From NCBI RefSeq assembly GCF_007896895.1, contig NZ_VOGW01000114.1:11957-57085 (forward strand): a stretch of DNA of 45,129 bases. Direction: 5' to 3'. The notes beneath the pieces were generated by a model that was given only the letters and a program-made list of their open reading frames with translations, was not told the DNA's origin and ran no database searches. Positions 1 to 7,817 of the stretch are shown piece by piece. Source of the DNA: Streptomyces misionensis. GTDB lineage: Bacteria; Actinomycetota; Actinomycetes; Streptomycetales; Streptomycetaceae. Position numbers and translations under genes: made by a program. Within the stretch, counting starts at the first letter, position 1; every line of letters begins with the position of its first letter.

Positions 1-91
1 GGCCAGGGAGTGTCGCTGATCCGGTCCCCGGGCCGCTGGGCGTACTGGGCCCGGCCGTCGGCGCCGAACCGGTCCAGCTCGGTGGCCTTTG
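1..91 (-). other. possible gene fragment at left edge
   Basis: Read on the minus strand, one frame is open from about position 91 to the edge, with codon use typical of this genome (it contains ELDRFGADGRAQY). It stops being coding-like where the IS110 element begins, so it may be a gene cut by that insertion. No family is recognised and the fragment is short, so this is weak. Confidence 0.2.
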
Positions 92-1394
92 CTTCCTAAT
101 GCTGTTGTCAACCGGCTGCAGGGGCTGGAGGTGTGATTTGGTAGCAGCGTCGGTCACGGATCAGGGCCCACAGGACGTTGACGCGTCGGCGGGCGAGGGC
201 GAGCACGGCCTGGACGTGCTTCTTGCCCTCAGCTCGTTTGCGGTCGTAGAACTTCCGCGAGTTCGGGTCGTAGCGGACGCTGACCAGAGCCGAGGTGTAG
301 AAGACCCGTTGGAGTCTTCGGTGGTAGGTGACCGGCCGGTGGAGGTTGCCGCTGACCTTGCCCGAGTCGCGTGGAGCGGGAGCAACACCGGCGAAGGCCG
401 CCAGGGCGTCCGGGGAAGCGAACTCGTCCAGGCTGCCGCCGACCGCAGCCAGGAACTCCGCGCCGAGTACGGTCCCGATACCCGGGACGCTCAGGACGAT
501 GTCTGCGAGTTCGTGCTCGCGAAACCGGCCCTCGATGAGCTTGTCCATCTCGGAAACCTGCTCGTTGAGGGCCATCACCTCCTCGGCCAGAGTGTGGACC
601 AGCTTTGCGGTGGTCTTCTCCCCGGGAACGGCGGTGTGCTGGCGCTCGGCGGCCTCGACCACGGCCTCGGCCAGGGATCTCGCGTTGCGGACCTTGCGGT
701 TGGCCAGCCACGTCGTCAGCCGCGAGACGCCGACCCGTCGGATCGCGGCCGGGGTCTGGTACCCCGTCAGCAGCCTGAGAGGGCCGGTGTTGGTCACGTC
801 CAGAGCCCGTTCCAGGGCCGGGAACATGCTCAGCAGAGAGCTCCGCAGGCGGTTGACCACACGGGTGCGGTCCTCGACCAGATCGGCACGGCGCCCGGTC
901 AGCAGCTTGAGCTCGACGGCGGCCTCGTCGCCGGGGCGGATGGGCCGCAGGTCGCGGCGCATCCTGGCCTGGTCGGCGATCACGTAGGCGTCGCGGGCGT
1001 CGGTCTTGCCCTCGCCGCGGTAGCCGTCGGCTGCCCGGTTCACCAGCCGGCCGGGGATGTAAAGGATCTCCTGGCCGTGGTTGACCAGCAGCGCCAGCAG
1101 GAGCGCGGGCTCCCCGCCGGTCATGTCGATGGCCCAGGTGACCTCGCGGCCATCGGCCAGGTCCAGGACGTCACCGATCAGCTTCAGCAGCTCGGGCTCG
1201 TCGTTGGCGATCCGCCGCGACAGCAGCGTCTTGCCGTCTGCGTCCAGAGCGATGCCGTGATGGTGGCCCTTGCCGCTGTCGATCCCCGCCCATATCCGGC
1301 TCATCGTGCTCCTGACGCGCATGTTCGTGATGTTCGTGCCACAGACGACCTCGCCGGCATTGCTCTACACAGCGACTTGTTCGCACTTCCTAAT
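92..1394 (-). mobile_element. IS110-family insertion sequence
   Basis: A single transposase gene fills most of the element. The 9-bp word CTTCCTAAT lies at 92-100, just after the transposase stop, and again at 1386-1394, 81 bp upstream of the transposase start, giving a unit of about 1.29 kb. IS110 elements insert without long terminal inverted repeats and leave only a short shared core, so these copies are the best boundary candidates. The noncoding part on the transposase 5' side is only about 80 bp and contains ATGTTCGTG twice in tandem (1321-1338). That is short for a known bridge RNA, so the outer limit on this side is less certain. Confidence 0.7.
108..1304 (-). CDS. IS110-family transposase (DEDD recombinase)
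   Basis: This 398-residue protein has the two domains of IS110 transposases. The N-terminal RuvC-like DEDD domain shows D9 in AGIDSGK and the pair D102/D105 in GKTDARDA. Asp60 in WAIDMTGG sits where the second acidic residue (usually Glu) falls. The C-terminal Transposase_20 part has PGIGTVLGAEFLAAVGG followed by RDSGKVSGNLH, which holds the catalytic Ser. The ATG at 1304 is chosen over the one at 1322 because AGGAG lies four bases before it. The gene is full length with no frameshift, so the element may still be active. Its product moves the element by RNA-guided recombination in the members of the family studied so far. Confidence 0.9.
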   Translation of the reverse strand: MSRIWAGIDSGKGHHHGIALDADGKTLLSRRIANDEPELLKLIGDVLDLADGREVTWAIDMTGGEPALLLALLVNHGQEILYIPGRLVNRAADGYRGEGKTDARDAYVIADQARMRRDLRPIRPGDEAAVELKLLTGRRADLVEDRTRVVNRLRSSLLSMFPALERALDVTNTGPLRLLTGYQTPAAIRRVGVSRLTTWLANRKVRNARSLAEAVVEAAERQHTAVPGEKTTAKLVHTLAEEVMALNEQVSEMDKLIEGRFREHELADIVLSVPGIGTVLGAEFLAAVGGSLDEFASPDALAAFAGVAPAPRDSGKVSGNLHRPVTYHRRLQRVFYTSALVSVRYDPNSRKFYDRKRAEGKKHVQAVLALARRRVNVLWALIRDRRCYQITPPAPAAG

Positions 1395-1628
1395 CGGCGG
1401 CCGAGTCGTCGTGGGGCGCTGGGCGGCGAAGCAAGGGAAGCCACGAGACGGCAGCCGCCTGATAGCCACACCCAGCACCCCTGGGCGACCCAACCCTACG
1501 AATGGCTCGATCAACCCGAACAAGACGGTAGAGCCGCCTGACCAGGACTTGTCCGGTCGATCATGTGTCCCTCACCTGCCTTGCTCGTTGGTCCGGGCAC
1601 GGGGCGGGGAGATCTCGCGGCGTCCGGC

Positions 1629-1874
1629 ACACCGTCCCGGAGAAGACCGACAGCCGGGCCGCACGCCTGCGCAAAGGCTCACGCGGCGGCCGGCCGCCGG
1701 GCTTCGACGAGGAGCGGTACAAGAGAGGAGCGGTACAAGAAGCGCAACACCGTCGAACGGGCCATCAACAAACCCAAGCACGCCAGAGCCGTCGCCACCC
1801 GACACGACAAACACGGACACACCTACCTCGGCACCGTCACCGCAGCAGCCCTCGTCATCCGGCTCCGCACATGA
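1629..1874 (+). pseudogene. IS5-type transposase C-terminal remnant
   Basis: The C-terminal end of a DDE transposase is visible in two frames. One frame carries [16 protein letters not shown]; the other continues with [14 protein letters not shown] and ends ALVIRLRT. The frame changes at a 16-bp tandem duplication (1709-1724 and 1725-1740, unit beginning GAGGAGCGG), which shifts the frame by one. The N-terminal two thirds are missing. It is a dead remnant; the IS5-type assignment is from memory of this C-terminal pattern. Confidence 0.75.
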
Positions 1875-1996
1875 TCGTCCGGACGGAACCCAGCGGGTCC
1901 GGGCCGGGATCGGGGCGACGGGGGCGGTGGTGATGCGGTGCATGGTGTTCTCCGGTGGATCGATCCGGTCCGTGGTACGTAGTAGGGCGGTCGGCG

Positions 1997-2476
1997 TCAC
2001 GCGGGCCGGCTCAGCGTCCGCAGCGCCAGCCGGCCGCACAGCGCGGCGAGCGGCAGCTCGGCGCCGAGCGCCATGGCGACCGCGGTGGCGAAGTCGCCGC
2101 CCGGGGCCGCGGTCGTGGTGTCGAACCAGGCGTCCACCACAAGCAGCGTCGCGGTCGCGGCGGCTCCCAGGGCGTGCCGCCGGTCGCCGCGGGCGGCGAG
2201 GAGGCCGGTGGCGATCAGGCCGAGCGCCTCCAGCGCGTCGAGCCCGACCCAGGCGACCGGCCAGTGCGCCGCGGTCGCGGTGGCCGGCAGGCCGGTGGCC
2301 AGCACGTACAGCCACGGCAGCAGGGCGAGCCCGCAGGCGACCAGCAGCCACCCGGCCCGCCGCATGCCCCGCGCCGGGCGCGGCTGCTCCGGCTCTTCGC
2401 GGAGCGGGAGGACCTCGGCGCGGTCGAAGCCCTTGGCATCGGCCACTTCCTCATCGCACCAGTCCAGTTGCCGCAT
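1997..2476 (-). CDS. small membrane protein, function unknown
   Basis: This 159-residue protein has a charged, cytoplasm-like N-terminus of about 35 residues. Four hydrophobic segments follow (for example WLLVACGLALLPWLYVLATG and ALGAAATATLLVVDAWF), so it should sit in the cell membrane. The ATG at 2476 is preferred because GGGAG lies six bases upstream; a GTG at 2521 would extend it by 15 residues but has GGAGG only one base away. It is divergent from the histidine kinase gene and may share its promoter region. I do not recognise the family. Confidence 0.7.
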   Translation of the reverse strand: MRQLDWCDEEVADAKGFDRAEVLPLREEPEQPRPARGMRRAGWLLVACGLALLPWLYVLATGLPATATAAHWPVAWVGLDALEALGLIATGLLAARGDRRHALGAAATATLLVVDAWFDTTTAAPGGDFATAVAMALGAELPLAALCGRLALRTLSRPA

Positions 2477-2647
2477 CGTCTTCTCCCGCTCCCCGTCGGC
2501 TCTCCCCTTCACGTGCTCCACCCTCCGCCGCGCACCAGGGCGCCGTCAGTCACGCAGGGTGCCGACCCGGGGTGGAGAAAAGTGCACCCCCGAACCGGGC
2601 GCGAGCGTCATGGCACGGGGATGGCCTGCGGCTTTACCGTTTGGCCC

Positions 2648-3919
2648 ATGCAACTCATGACGTGGCCGCAGTTGGTGCTGGGCCGGCCGTTGCGCAGGGC
2701 GGGACACCGGACCGCGCTCGTCGCCGCCGGCCTGCCGCTCCACCTTGCCGTGGTGCCACTGTGGCTCTGGCTGCTCGGCGCGATGGCGGCGTTGACGCAC
2801 GCGCCCGGCGCGGCGGCCGTGACTCCGCTGCCCGTGCTGCTCACGCTCGTGGTGACCCCCCTGCTGACCGTCGGGCAGCGGCGGCGCTACCGGGCGCTCG
2901 TCGGCAAGGACCTCCCGCGTCCCGCCGCACCCGGGCCGGGAGGCAACTGGAAGACGGCGGTGCGCCGGCTGACCGGCCGGGCCTTGTGGCGGCAGGTCTG
3001 CTACCACGCCGTGGCGGGTCCGCTGCTCGCCGTCCTGGACCTCGCCGTCCTCGCCGTCTGGGCCGCCGCTCTCGTGGCCGCCTCCATCTACGTGTGGATC
3101 TGGGCGCTGCCCCCGCAGTGGCGGGTCACCGACCTCGGGTACAGCACGCAGGCCGCGTACCTCACCGCCGGCGGCCTCGCCCTGCTGTTCCTCGGGCCCC
3201 GGCTGACCGGCGCTCTGGTGCGGCTGGAGACCCGGGCGGCCGAGGTCCTGCTCGGCCCCAGCCGCACGGAGAAGCTCGCCCGCCGGGTCGCCGACCTCGC
3301 CGAGAGCCGGGCCGGCGTGCTCGACGCCGCCGACGCCGAGCGGCGGCGGATCGAGCGCGACCTGCACGACGGAGCACAGCAGCACCTCGTCTCACTCGCC
3401 GTCAACCTGGGCCTGGCCAGAGCCACCCTCGGCGACCTGCCGGCGGACGCCCGCAAGGTGATCGACGAGGCGCACCGCCAGGCGAAGGAGGCGATCGCCG
3501 AGCTGAACAACCTGGTGCGCGGCCTGCATCCGGCCGTCCTTGAGGACCGCGGCCTCGACGCCGCGCTGTCCGGGGTCGCCGCCCGCCTCCCGATCCCGGT
3601 GCGCGTAGCGGTGGACCTGCCGCAGCGCCCCTCGCCCACGGTCGAGGCCGTCGCGTACTTCGTGGTCTCCGAAGCCCTGACAAACGTGGTCAAACACGCC
3701 CAGGCGACCCGGGCGGACGTGACGGTGGAGCGGATCGGGGAGACACTGCTGGTGGTCGTCGCGGACGACGGAGCGGGCGGCGCGGATCTCGATGCGGCCG
3801 GCGGCACCGGGCTCGCCGGGCTCGCCAAGCGCGTCGCGTCCGTCGACGGCACGTTGTCCTGCCGCAGCCCCGCCGGGGGCCCGACCGTCATCACCGTGGA
3901 GCTGCCGTGCGCGCCGTGA
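2648..3919 (+). CDS. sensor histidine kinase (NarL/DesK type)
   Basis: This kinase of about 423 residues senses a signal at the membrane and phosphorylates the response regulator encoded next. Residues 1-190 hold paired membrane segments in a sensor-like region. A HisKA_3 dimerisation box follows, with the phosphorylated His240 in ERDLHDGAQQHLVSLAVNLG. The C-terminal HATPase_c domain shows the N box (SEALTNVVKHAQATRA) and the G1 box (VVADDGAGGAD). The start is uncertain: in-frame ATGs lie at 2621, 2648 and 2657 and none has a clear ribosome binding site. Its stop overlaps the next gene by 13 bases, so the two are translated together. The signal is unknown. Confidence 0.88.
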   Translation: MQLMTWPQLVLGRPLRRAGHRTALVAAGLPLHLAVVPLWLWLLGAMAALTHAPGAAAVTPLPVLLTLVVTPLLTVGQRRRYRALVGKDLPRPAAPGPGGNWKTAVRRLTGRALWRQVCYHAVAGPLLAVLDLAVLAVWAAALVAASIYVWIWALPPQWRVTDLGYSTQAAYLTAGGLALLFLGPRLTGALVRLETRAAEVLLGPSRTEKLARRVADLAESRAGVLDAADAERRRIERDLHDGAQQHLVSLAVNLGLARATLGDLPADARKVIDEAHRQAKEAIAELNNLVRGLHPAVLEDRGLDAALSGVAARLPIPVRVAVDLPQRPSPTVEAVAYFVVSEALTNVVKHAQATRADVTVERIGETLLVVVADDGAGGADLDAAGGTGLAGLAKRVASVDGTLSCRSPAGGPTVITVELPCAP

Positions 3920-4557
3920 TCGCCGAGGATTCCCTCCTGCTGCGCATCGGCGTGGTCAAGGTGCTGGAGGCGGCCGGCTTCGAGATGTGCGCGCAAGTCG
4001 CCGACGCAGAAGGGCTGCTGGCGGCCGTCGAGGAGCACCGGCCCGACATCGCCGTGGTCGACGTGCGCATGCCGCCCGGCTTCACCGACGAGGGCGTACG
4101 CGCCGCGCTGGTGATCCGCCGCCAGTACCCGCGTACCGCCGTGCTGCTGCTGTCTCAGTACGTGGAAGAGCGCTACGCCGCCGATCTGCTCGCCGCCCAT
4201 ACCTCGGGCGTCGGCTACCTGCTCAAAGAACGGGTAGCCGACGTCGAGGAGTTCGCCGAGGCGGTACGCCGGGTGGCGGCCGGCGGCACCGCGCTCGACC
4301 CACAGGTCGTCGCACAGTTGCTGATACGCCGGCACAGCGATCCGCTCGACCGGCTCACCCCCCGCGAGCGGGAAGTGCTAGAACTGATGGCAGGCGGCCG
4401 GTCCAACTCCGGCGTCGCCACCGAACTGGTCATAAGCGAAAGCGCCGTCGCCAAACACATCAACAGCATCTTCACCAAGCTCGACCTGCCCAAGGCCGAC
4501 GCCGACCACCGCCGCGTCCTGGCGGTCCTGCGCTTCCTCGGCATCGCGACCGCGTAG
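3907..4557 (+). CDS. LuxR-type (NarL family) response regulator
   Basis: This 216-residue DNA-binding regulator is the partner of the overlapping kinase. The receiver domain (1-120) shows the acidic pair E7/D8, the phosphoacceptor D52 in AVVDVRMPP, the switch residue S83 and K107 in YLLKERV. A GerE/LuxR helix-turn-helix spans about 150-194 (LTPREREVLELMAGG, then ISESAVAKHINSIFTKL). The GTG at 3907 starts inside the last codons of the kinase gene, with GGAG five bases before it, which points to translational coupling. The kinase and regulator are full length. Confidence 0.93.
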   Translation: MRAVIAEDSLLLRIGVVKVLEAAGFEMCAQVADAEGLLAAVEEHRPDIAVVDVRMPPGFTDEGVRAALVIRRQYPRTAVLLLSQYVEERYAADLLAAHTSGVGYLLKERVADVEEFAEAVRRVAAGGTALDPQVVAQLLIRRHSDPLDRLTPREREVLELMAGGRSNSGVATELVISESAVAKHINSIFTKLDLPKADADHRRVLAVLRFLGIATA

Positions 4558-4572
4558 TAGGCGAACCTGCCC

Positions 4573-5127
4573 GTGCACACCGTCCCCGCGGACCTCTCCG
4601 CGCCCGACGCCCCCGCCCGGATCGCCGCGCACGTCGGAAACCTGACCGACCGGCTCGACACCCTCGTCAACAACGTCGGCACCGCACACTTCGCCTCCCT
4701 TGCCGACACCACGGTCGACGAGATGAACACCATGTGGCACCTCAACGTCCAGGTGCCGCTGCTGCTGAGCCGGCAACTCCTGCCCGCCCTCGTGAACGCT
4801 CGGGGAAGCATCATCAACATCAGCAGCTACTGGGCCCGCAAAATGGTCGCCGGCCGTCATTCGGCCGCCTACTCCGCCACCCGCGGAGCGCTCAACTCCA
4901 TGACCCGGGCACTGGCCAGCGAACTCGGCCCCCAAGGAGTCCGTGTCAACGCCATCGCTCCCGGCGCCGTCCGCACTCCCCAGTACGAACGCTCCTATCT
5001 CGCCCCCATGACCGCAGAGGAACGCACCGCACACGACGCGCAGATCGAGCACTCCTACCCCCTGGGACGCCTGGGCACCGCCGAGGACATCGCCACCGCG
5101 GCCGCCTACCTGGCTGCGTCAATCTGA
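4573..5127 (+). pseudogene. short-chain dehydrogenase/reductase, truncated
   Basis: The middle of an SDR oxidoreductase is clear: DTLVNNVGTAHF, the catalytic Ser in NISSYWA, Tyr in AAYSATRGAL, and VRVNAIAPGAVRTP. The N-terminal nucleotide-binding part with the TGxxxGxG loop is missing; an in-frame stop at 4558 follows directly after the regulator gene. The C-terminal end also stops short, after AAYLAAS, without the usual GxxxxVDGG. The catalytic Lys of YxxxK reads Arg. Loss of the cofactor site means it cannot work as a normal SDR. Confidence 0.8.
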
Positions 5128-5520
5128 CGACTGGCCCCGCTTGCCGAGTGGCCAGTTCTCGCCCCGGGCCGGACGACCCCGAAGGCGACCCGGAACGTTC
5201 AGTGAGGCCTTCCCCCGCGTGGTCCACCAACCGAGACCGCTGCGGCGGCTGTGTGCCGTCCCGGCCGCCGAGCAGGTGATCCGGGCCCTGGACGGCGGGC
5301 AGGATCTGCTGTTCCCGGCCGAGTGCGGGAGCGAACCAGCGCGGCTGGGCGTCGCGCACGATGATCCCGCGCTCCCCTAGCGCAGCTCCCAGCGACCCCG
5401 ACCGCTGCGCCCTGGCCTGGCTCGCCGCCGCCCTCTACACCGATACGGTCGAACGGGGCGCTGTGCGCGGACGGCTGGGGAGCGCCCGCGCCGCAGGTGC
5501 CCGCCGCGCGCCCCCTGAGG
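5128..5520 (+). other. no recognisable gene
   Basis: About 390 bp between the SDR remnant and the permease gene. One short plus-strand stretch around 5395-5520 (reading ALAWLAAALYTDTVE) looks coding in composition but has no start signal and no family I know. It is probably decayed coding sequence. Confidence 0.4.
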
Positions 5521-6333
5521 TCACGGGAGGCGGAGCAGCATGGCGGTGAGAACGAGGGCCAGCAGGGCGACGTAGCCCCGGGCGTGGACCCGGTCGGCGA
5601 TACGGGGCGGCCTGCGGCGCAGCAGAATGACGACGGGCACGGCTCCCAGCAGGAGCAGTGCGACGGTCCCGAGGTCGACCGAACCGGCGGCGAGCAGGAG
5701 CGCACCGGTGTCCACCGTGTCGCCCGCCGCGGGGGTCGTCGTCAGAAAGAGCGCGCAGGCGGGGGCGCTGATGCAGAAGGTGAGGGGATTGGCGAGCGCG
5801 GTGGCGGCAGCCATCGGCAGCCCTGAGCGGCGCAGCAGCGGCACCGTCAGCACGCTGCCGCCGACGCCGAGAAACGAGGCCACCGAGCCGATCGGCACGC
5901 CGAGCGCGGCGGGGACGGCGACGGTCCCGTCCGCGGCCGGGCCGTCGTGCGCGGGGCGCAGGAAGCCCGGCCGTACGAGTACGTCCACGAGAGTGGCGGC
6001 CAGGTAGAGGACGAAGCCCCAGGTGATCAGTCTCGGGGGTGCGAACGTCGCCGCGACGGCCCCGGCGAGCCCTCCGGCGCCGAGCAGCGCCAGCAGCAGG
6101 AGGCGGCGCCGCAGTCCGGTCAGCAGCGGTCTCGGCGTGGCGGCGGTGGCGACGGCCGCGTTGACGACCATGACGAGGGAGGAGGTCGCCACGGCGATCG
6201 TCGAGGCGGCCGGGCCAGCGGCGGCGTCGGCCCAGACGACGACCGGAACGGTGACGAAGCCGCCGCCGAACCCGAAGAGCACGGTGGTCAGCCCGGTCAG
6301 CACGCCGATGGCGAGGAGGAGTACAACAGTCAC
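5521..6333 (-). CDS. TauE/SafE-family membrane transporter
   Basis: A polytopic membrane protein of about 270 residues with the two-fold TauE/SafE pattern: an N-terminal repeat with GVLTGLTTVLFGFGGGFVTVPV and a second repeat with GVPIGSVASFLGVGGSVLTVPL. The family exports or imports sulfur-containing or other small organic anions; the substrate here cannot be read from the sequence. A GTG at 6333 fits the family N-terminus. A TTG at 6369 would add 12 residues, and neither has a clear ribosome binding site. It is divergent from an AraC regulator with a palindrome between them, so that regulator probably controls it. Confidence 0.85.
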   Translation of the reverse strand: MTVVLLLAIGVLTGLTTVLFGFGGGFVTVPVVVWADAAAGPAASTIAVATSSLVMVVNAAVATAATPRPLLTGLRRRLLLLALLGAGGLAGAVAATFAPPRLITWGFVLYLAATLVDVLVRPGFLRPAHDGPAADGTVAVPAALGVPIGSVASFLGVGGSVLTVPLLRRSGLPMAAATALANPLTFCISAPACALFLTTTPAAGDTVDTGALLLAAGSVDLGTVALLLLGAVPVVILLRRRPPRIADRVHARGYVALLALVLTAMLLRLP

Positions 6334-6375
6334 CCGGCCAAGTCCAGCGGACGATCCCGGTGCCGACAATCGAAG

Positions 6376-6391
6376 AAAGCACCGATGCTTT
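6376..6391. promoter_or_regulatory. palindromic operator candidate
   Basis: AAAGCA and TGCTTT flank a 4-base spacer, and CGA borders both sides. The site lies between the divergent permease and AraC genes, 25 bp upstream of the regulator ATG. It may be where the AraC protein or another regulator binds; this is inferred from position and symmetry only. Confidence 0.4.
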
Positions 6392-6416
6392 CGAGTTTCG
6401 GCCCTAGGCTGGTGAG

Positions 6417-7175
6417 ATGCGCAATGTCTCGCTCGCCGAGCTGGACCACCTGCCCGCCGAGGTACTCCCGATCGCGACCGACTACCCGCCCGGCACCTTG
6501 CTGACCTGGCACGAGCACCGGCGTGCGCAGTTCCTGTACGCGGCCACCGGGACGATGCTGGTGGAGACCGGCGAAGGGGCCTGGACGGTGCCGGGCGAGC
6601 GGGCCGTGCTCATCCCGCCCGGGACGCGCCACCAGGTGCGGATGCTGGACGTGCGGACGTCGAGCCTGTACATCGAGCCGGACGCGGTGCCGTGGTGGCC
6701 GCGCTCCTGCCGGGTGGTCGAGGTGGCGCCGCTGCTGCGGGAACTGCTCCTCGCCGCCGCGGACCTCGACGCCGACTACGCGGCCCGCGACCGGGACGGC
6801 GCGCTCGTCGCGCTGATCCTCTGCGAGCTGGCGACGCTCACCGAGGTGCCCCTGCACATCGTCCTGCCGCACGAGGCCCCCTTCGACGAGCTGTGCCGCC
6901 GCTATCTGGCGGGCCCGGACATCGCAGTCACGAACGCCGGGTGGGCGCGGGCAGCCTCGATGAGCGAACGCGCCTTCACACGCCGCTTCCGGCAGTTGAC
7001 GGGCGTGAGTCCCGCCGCCTGGCGGGCCAGGGCCAGGCTGCTGGCCGCCATCCCGCTGCTCCGTCACAAGTCCGTCACGCAGGTGTCGGCGCTGCTCGGC
7101 TACTCCTCCCCGGCCGCGTTCTCCTACGCCTTCTCCCGCGCCTTCTCCGTGCCCCCGTCGTCATTGAGACACTGA
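6417..7175 (+). CDS. AraC-family transcriptional regulator
   Basis: This 252-residue regulator has an N-terminal cupin-like sensing domain (PGTLLTWHEHRRAQFLYAATGTMLV, then IPPGTRHQVRM) and a C-terminal AraC double helix-turn-helix (ASMSERAFTRRFRQLTGVSPAAW and the second helix pair ending in SSPAAFSYAFSRAF). The cupin layout resembles AraC proteins that control efflux genes. Its divergent neighbour is a TauE/SafE permease, the likely target. The gene is full length. The ATG at 6417 is only 25 bp from the operator candidate, so autoregulation is possible. Confidence 0.9.
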   Translation: MRNVSLAELDHLPAEVLPIATDYPPGTLLTWHEHRRAQFLYAATGTMLVETGEGAWTVPGERAVLIPPGTRHQVRMLDVRTSSLYIEPDAVPWWPRSCRVVEVAPLLRELLLAAADLDADYAARDRDGALVALILCELATLTEVPLHIVLPHEAPFDELCRRYLAGPDIAVTNAGWARAASMSERAFTRRFRQLTGVSPAAWRARARLLAAIPLLRHKSVTQVSALLGYSSPAAFSYAFSRAFSVPPSSLRH

Positions 7176-7366
7176 GCGACGGCGAGCCGCGCCGGTCTGC
7201 GCGACCGCCGGGGCCGGCGTGGCGGTGAACGTGGCCGGTGCGGCGGTGGCGTCGGCGGGGTAGAACTCCGCGAGCCCGTCCAGCAGCCGGGCGTAGGCGT
7301 CGCGCTCGGCAGGCGGGGCTCGGTCTTGCCGTACTCCAAGGCGGACACCGCAGCCCGGCGCTCCAC
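7161..7366 (-). pseudogene. possible XRE-type regulator C-terminal fragment
   Basis: On the minus strand one frame reads AAVSALEYGKTEPRLP, which resembles the last helix of an XRE helix-turn-helix (compare the common IS-LERG pattern). After a frame change near 7333 it reads ERDAYARLLDGLAEFYPAD and continues to a stop at 7161, overlapping the end of the AraC gene. The N-terminus is absent. The family call rests on a short motif. Confidence 0.35.
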
Positions 7367-7375
7367 ACCGCCGTC

Positions 7376-7588
7376 ATGGACACAGACACGAACATCCGGA
7401 ACGCGCTCGACAAGAGCGTCGAGAAGCTGGAGACTGCCGGCCGGGCCGCACACGACAAGACGACCAAGGATGTCGTCGACGAGCTCGGCAGGATGCGCTC
7501 GAACTTCCGCGACATCCACAACAGGGCCGTTGGCGCCGCCAATCCGGAATTCGCCGGGCGCGATCTCCGTCGAGCGGCCCCTGGATGA
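7376..7588 (+). CDS. small charged helical protein, function unknown
   Basis: A 70-codon ORF with an ATG start and mostly G or C in third positions, as in the real genes around it. The predicted protein is rich in Lys, Asp, Glu and Arg and looks helical (NALDKSVEKLETAGRAAHDK and VVDELGRMRSNFRDIHNRA). No signal peptide or membrane segment is seen. There is no good ribosome binding site, so it may be a surviving piece of a longer gene. I do not recognise it. Confidence 0.45.
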   Translation: MDTDTNIRNALDKSVEKLETAGRAAHDKTTKDVVDELGRMRSNFRDIHNRAVGAANPEFAGRDLRRAAPG

Positions 7589-7747
7589 TCACATCGAGGC
7601 CAACCGGACAACTAGTTGTTGCCGGCAAGCAGGTTCTTGACGCCTCGCTCCGGTTGCAACAGTGGAGTTCGTCGGCGACGGCGAACGTGACAAGGCCACC
7701 GTCGCGCGGGAACCGCGCACATCGTCCCCGCAGGACCGTTCGACCGA

Positions 7748-7817
7748 GCTAGTGCTGCGACCGGAAAGGTTCACCGGCTCGCGACGCCCGGCAAACCCTC
7801 CCGGCCACAGCACTAGC
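7748..7817. repeat. 70-bp element with 10-bp terminal inverted repeats
   Basis: GCTAGTGCTG at 7748-7757 is repeated exactly in reverse as CAGCACTAGC at 7808-7817, and the similarity continues inward (CCGG in both arms). The ends contain TA, the target of IS630/Tc1-type transposases, so a miniature transposable element is likely. The right arm contains the TAG stop of the TetR gene (7813-7815). The loop of about 50 bp is too long for an ordinary terminator. Confidence 0.5.

Noticed and set aside
99..1541. Long plus-strand ORF of 480 codons over the IS110 element
   Set aside because: It is the antisense shadow of the transposase, which has clear family motifs and a ribosome binding site on the other strand.
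1563..1874. 103-codon ORF as an intact small gene
   Set aside because: It is the frameshifted tail of a transposase; the frame break at the 16-bp duplication is visible.
2569..2590. Inverted repeat GGGGTG...CACCCC upstream of the histidine kinase
   Set aside because: The arms are pure G/C runs apart from one pair, and such matches are common by chance here; no second copy was found.
1270..3543. 757-codon plus-strand ORF
   Set aside because: It crosses several unrelated genes, is very rich in Arg and Pro, and has no family motif; the true genes lie in other frames.
5141..5380. 79-codon plus-strand ORF after the SDR remnant
   Set aside because: It has no ribosome binding site, no known motif, and composition like a random frame in high-GC DNA.
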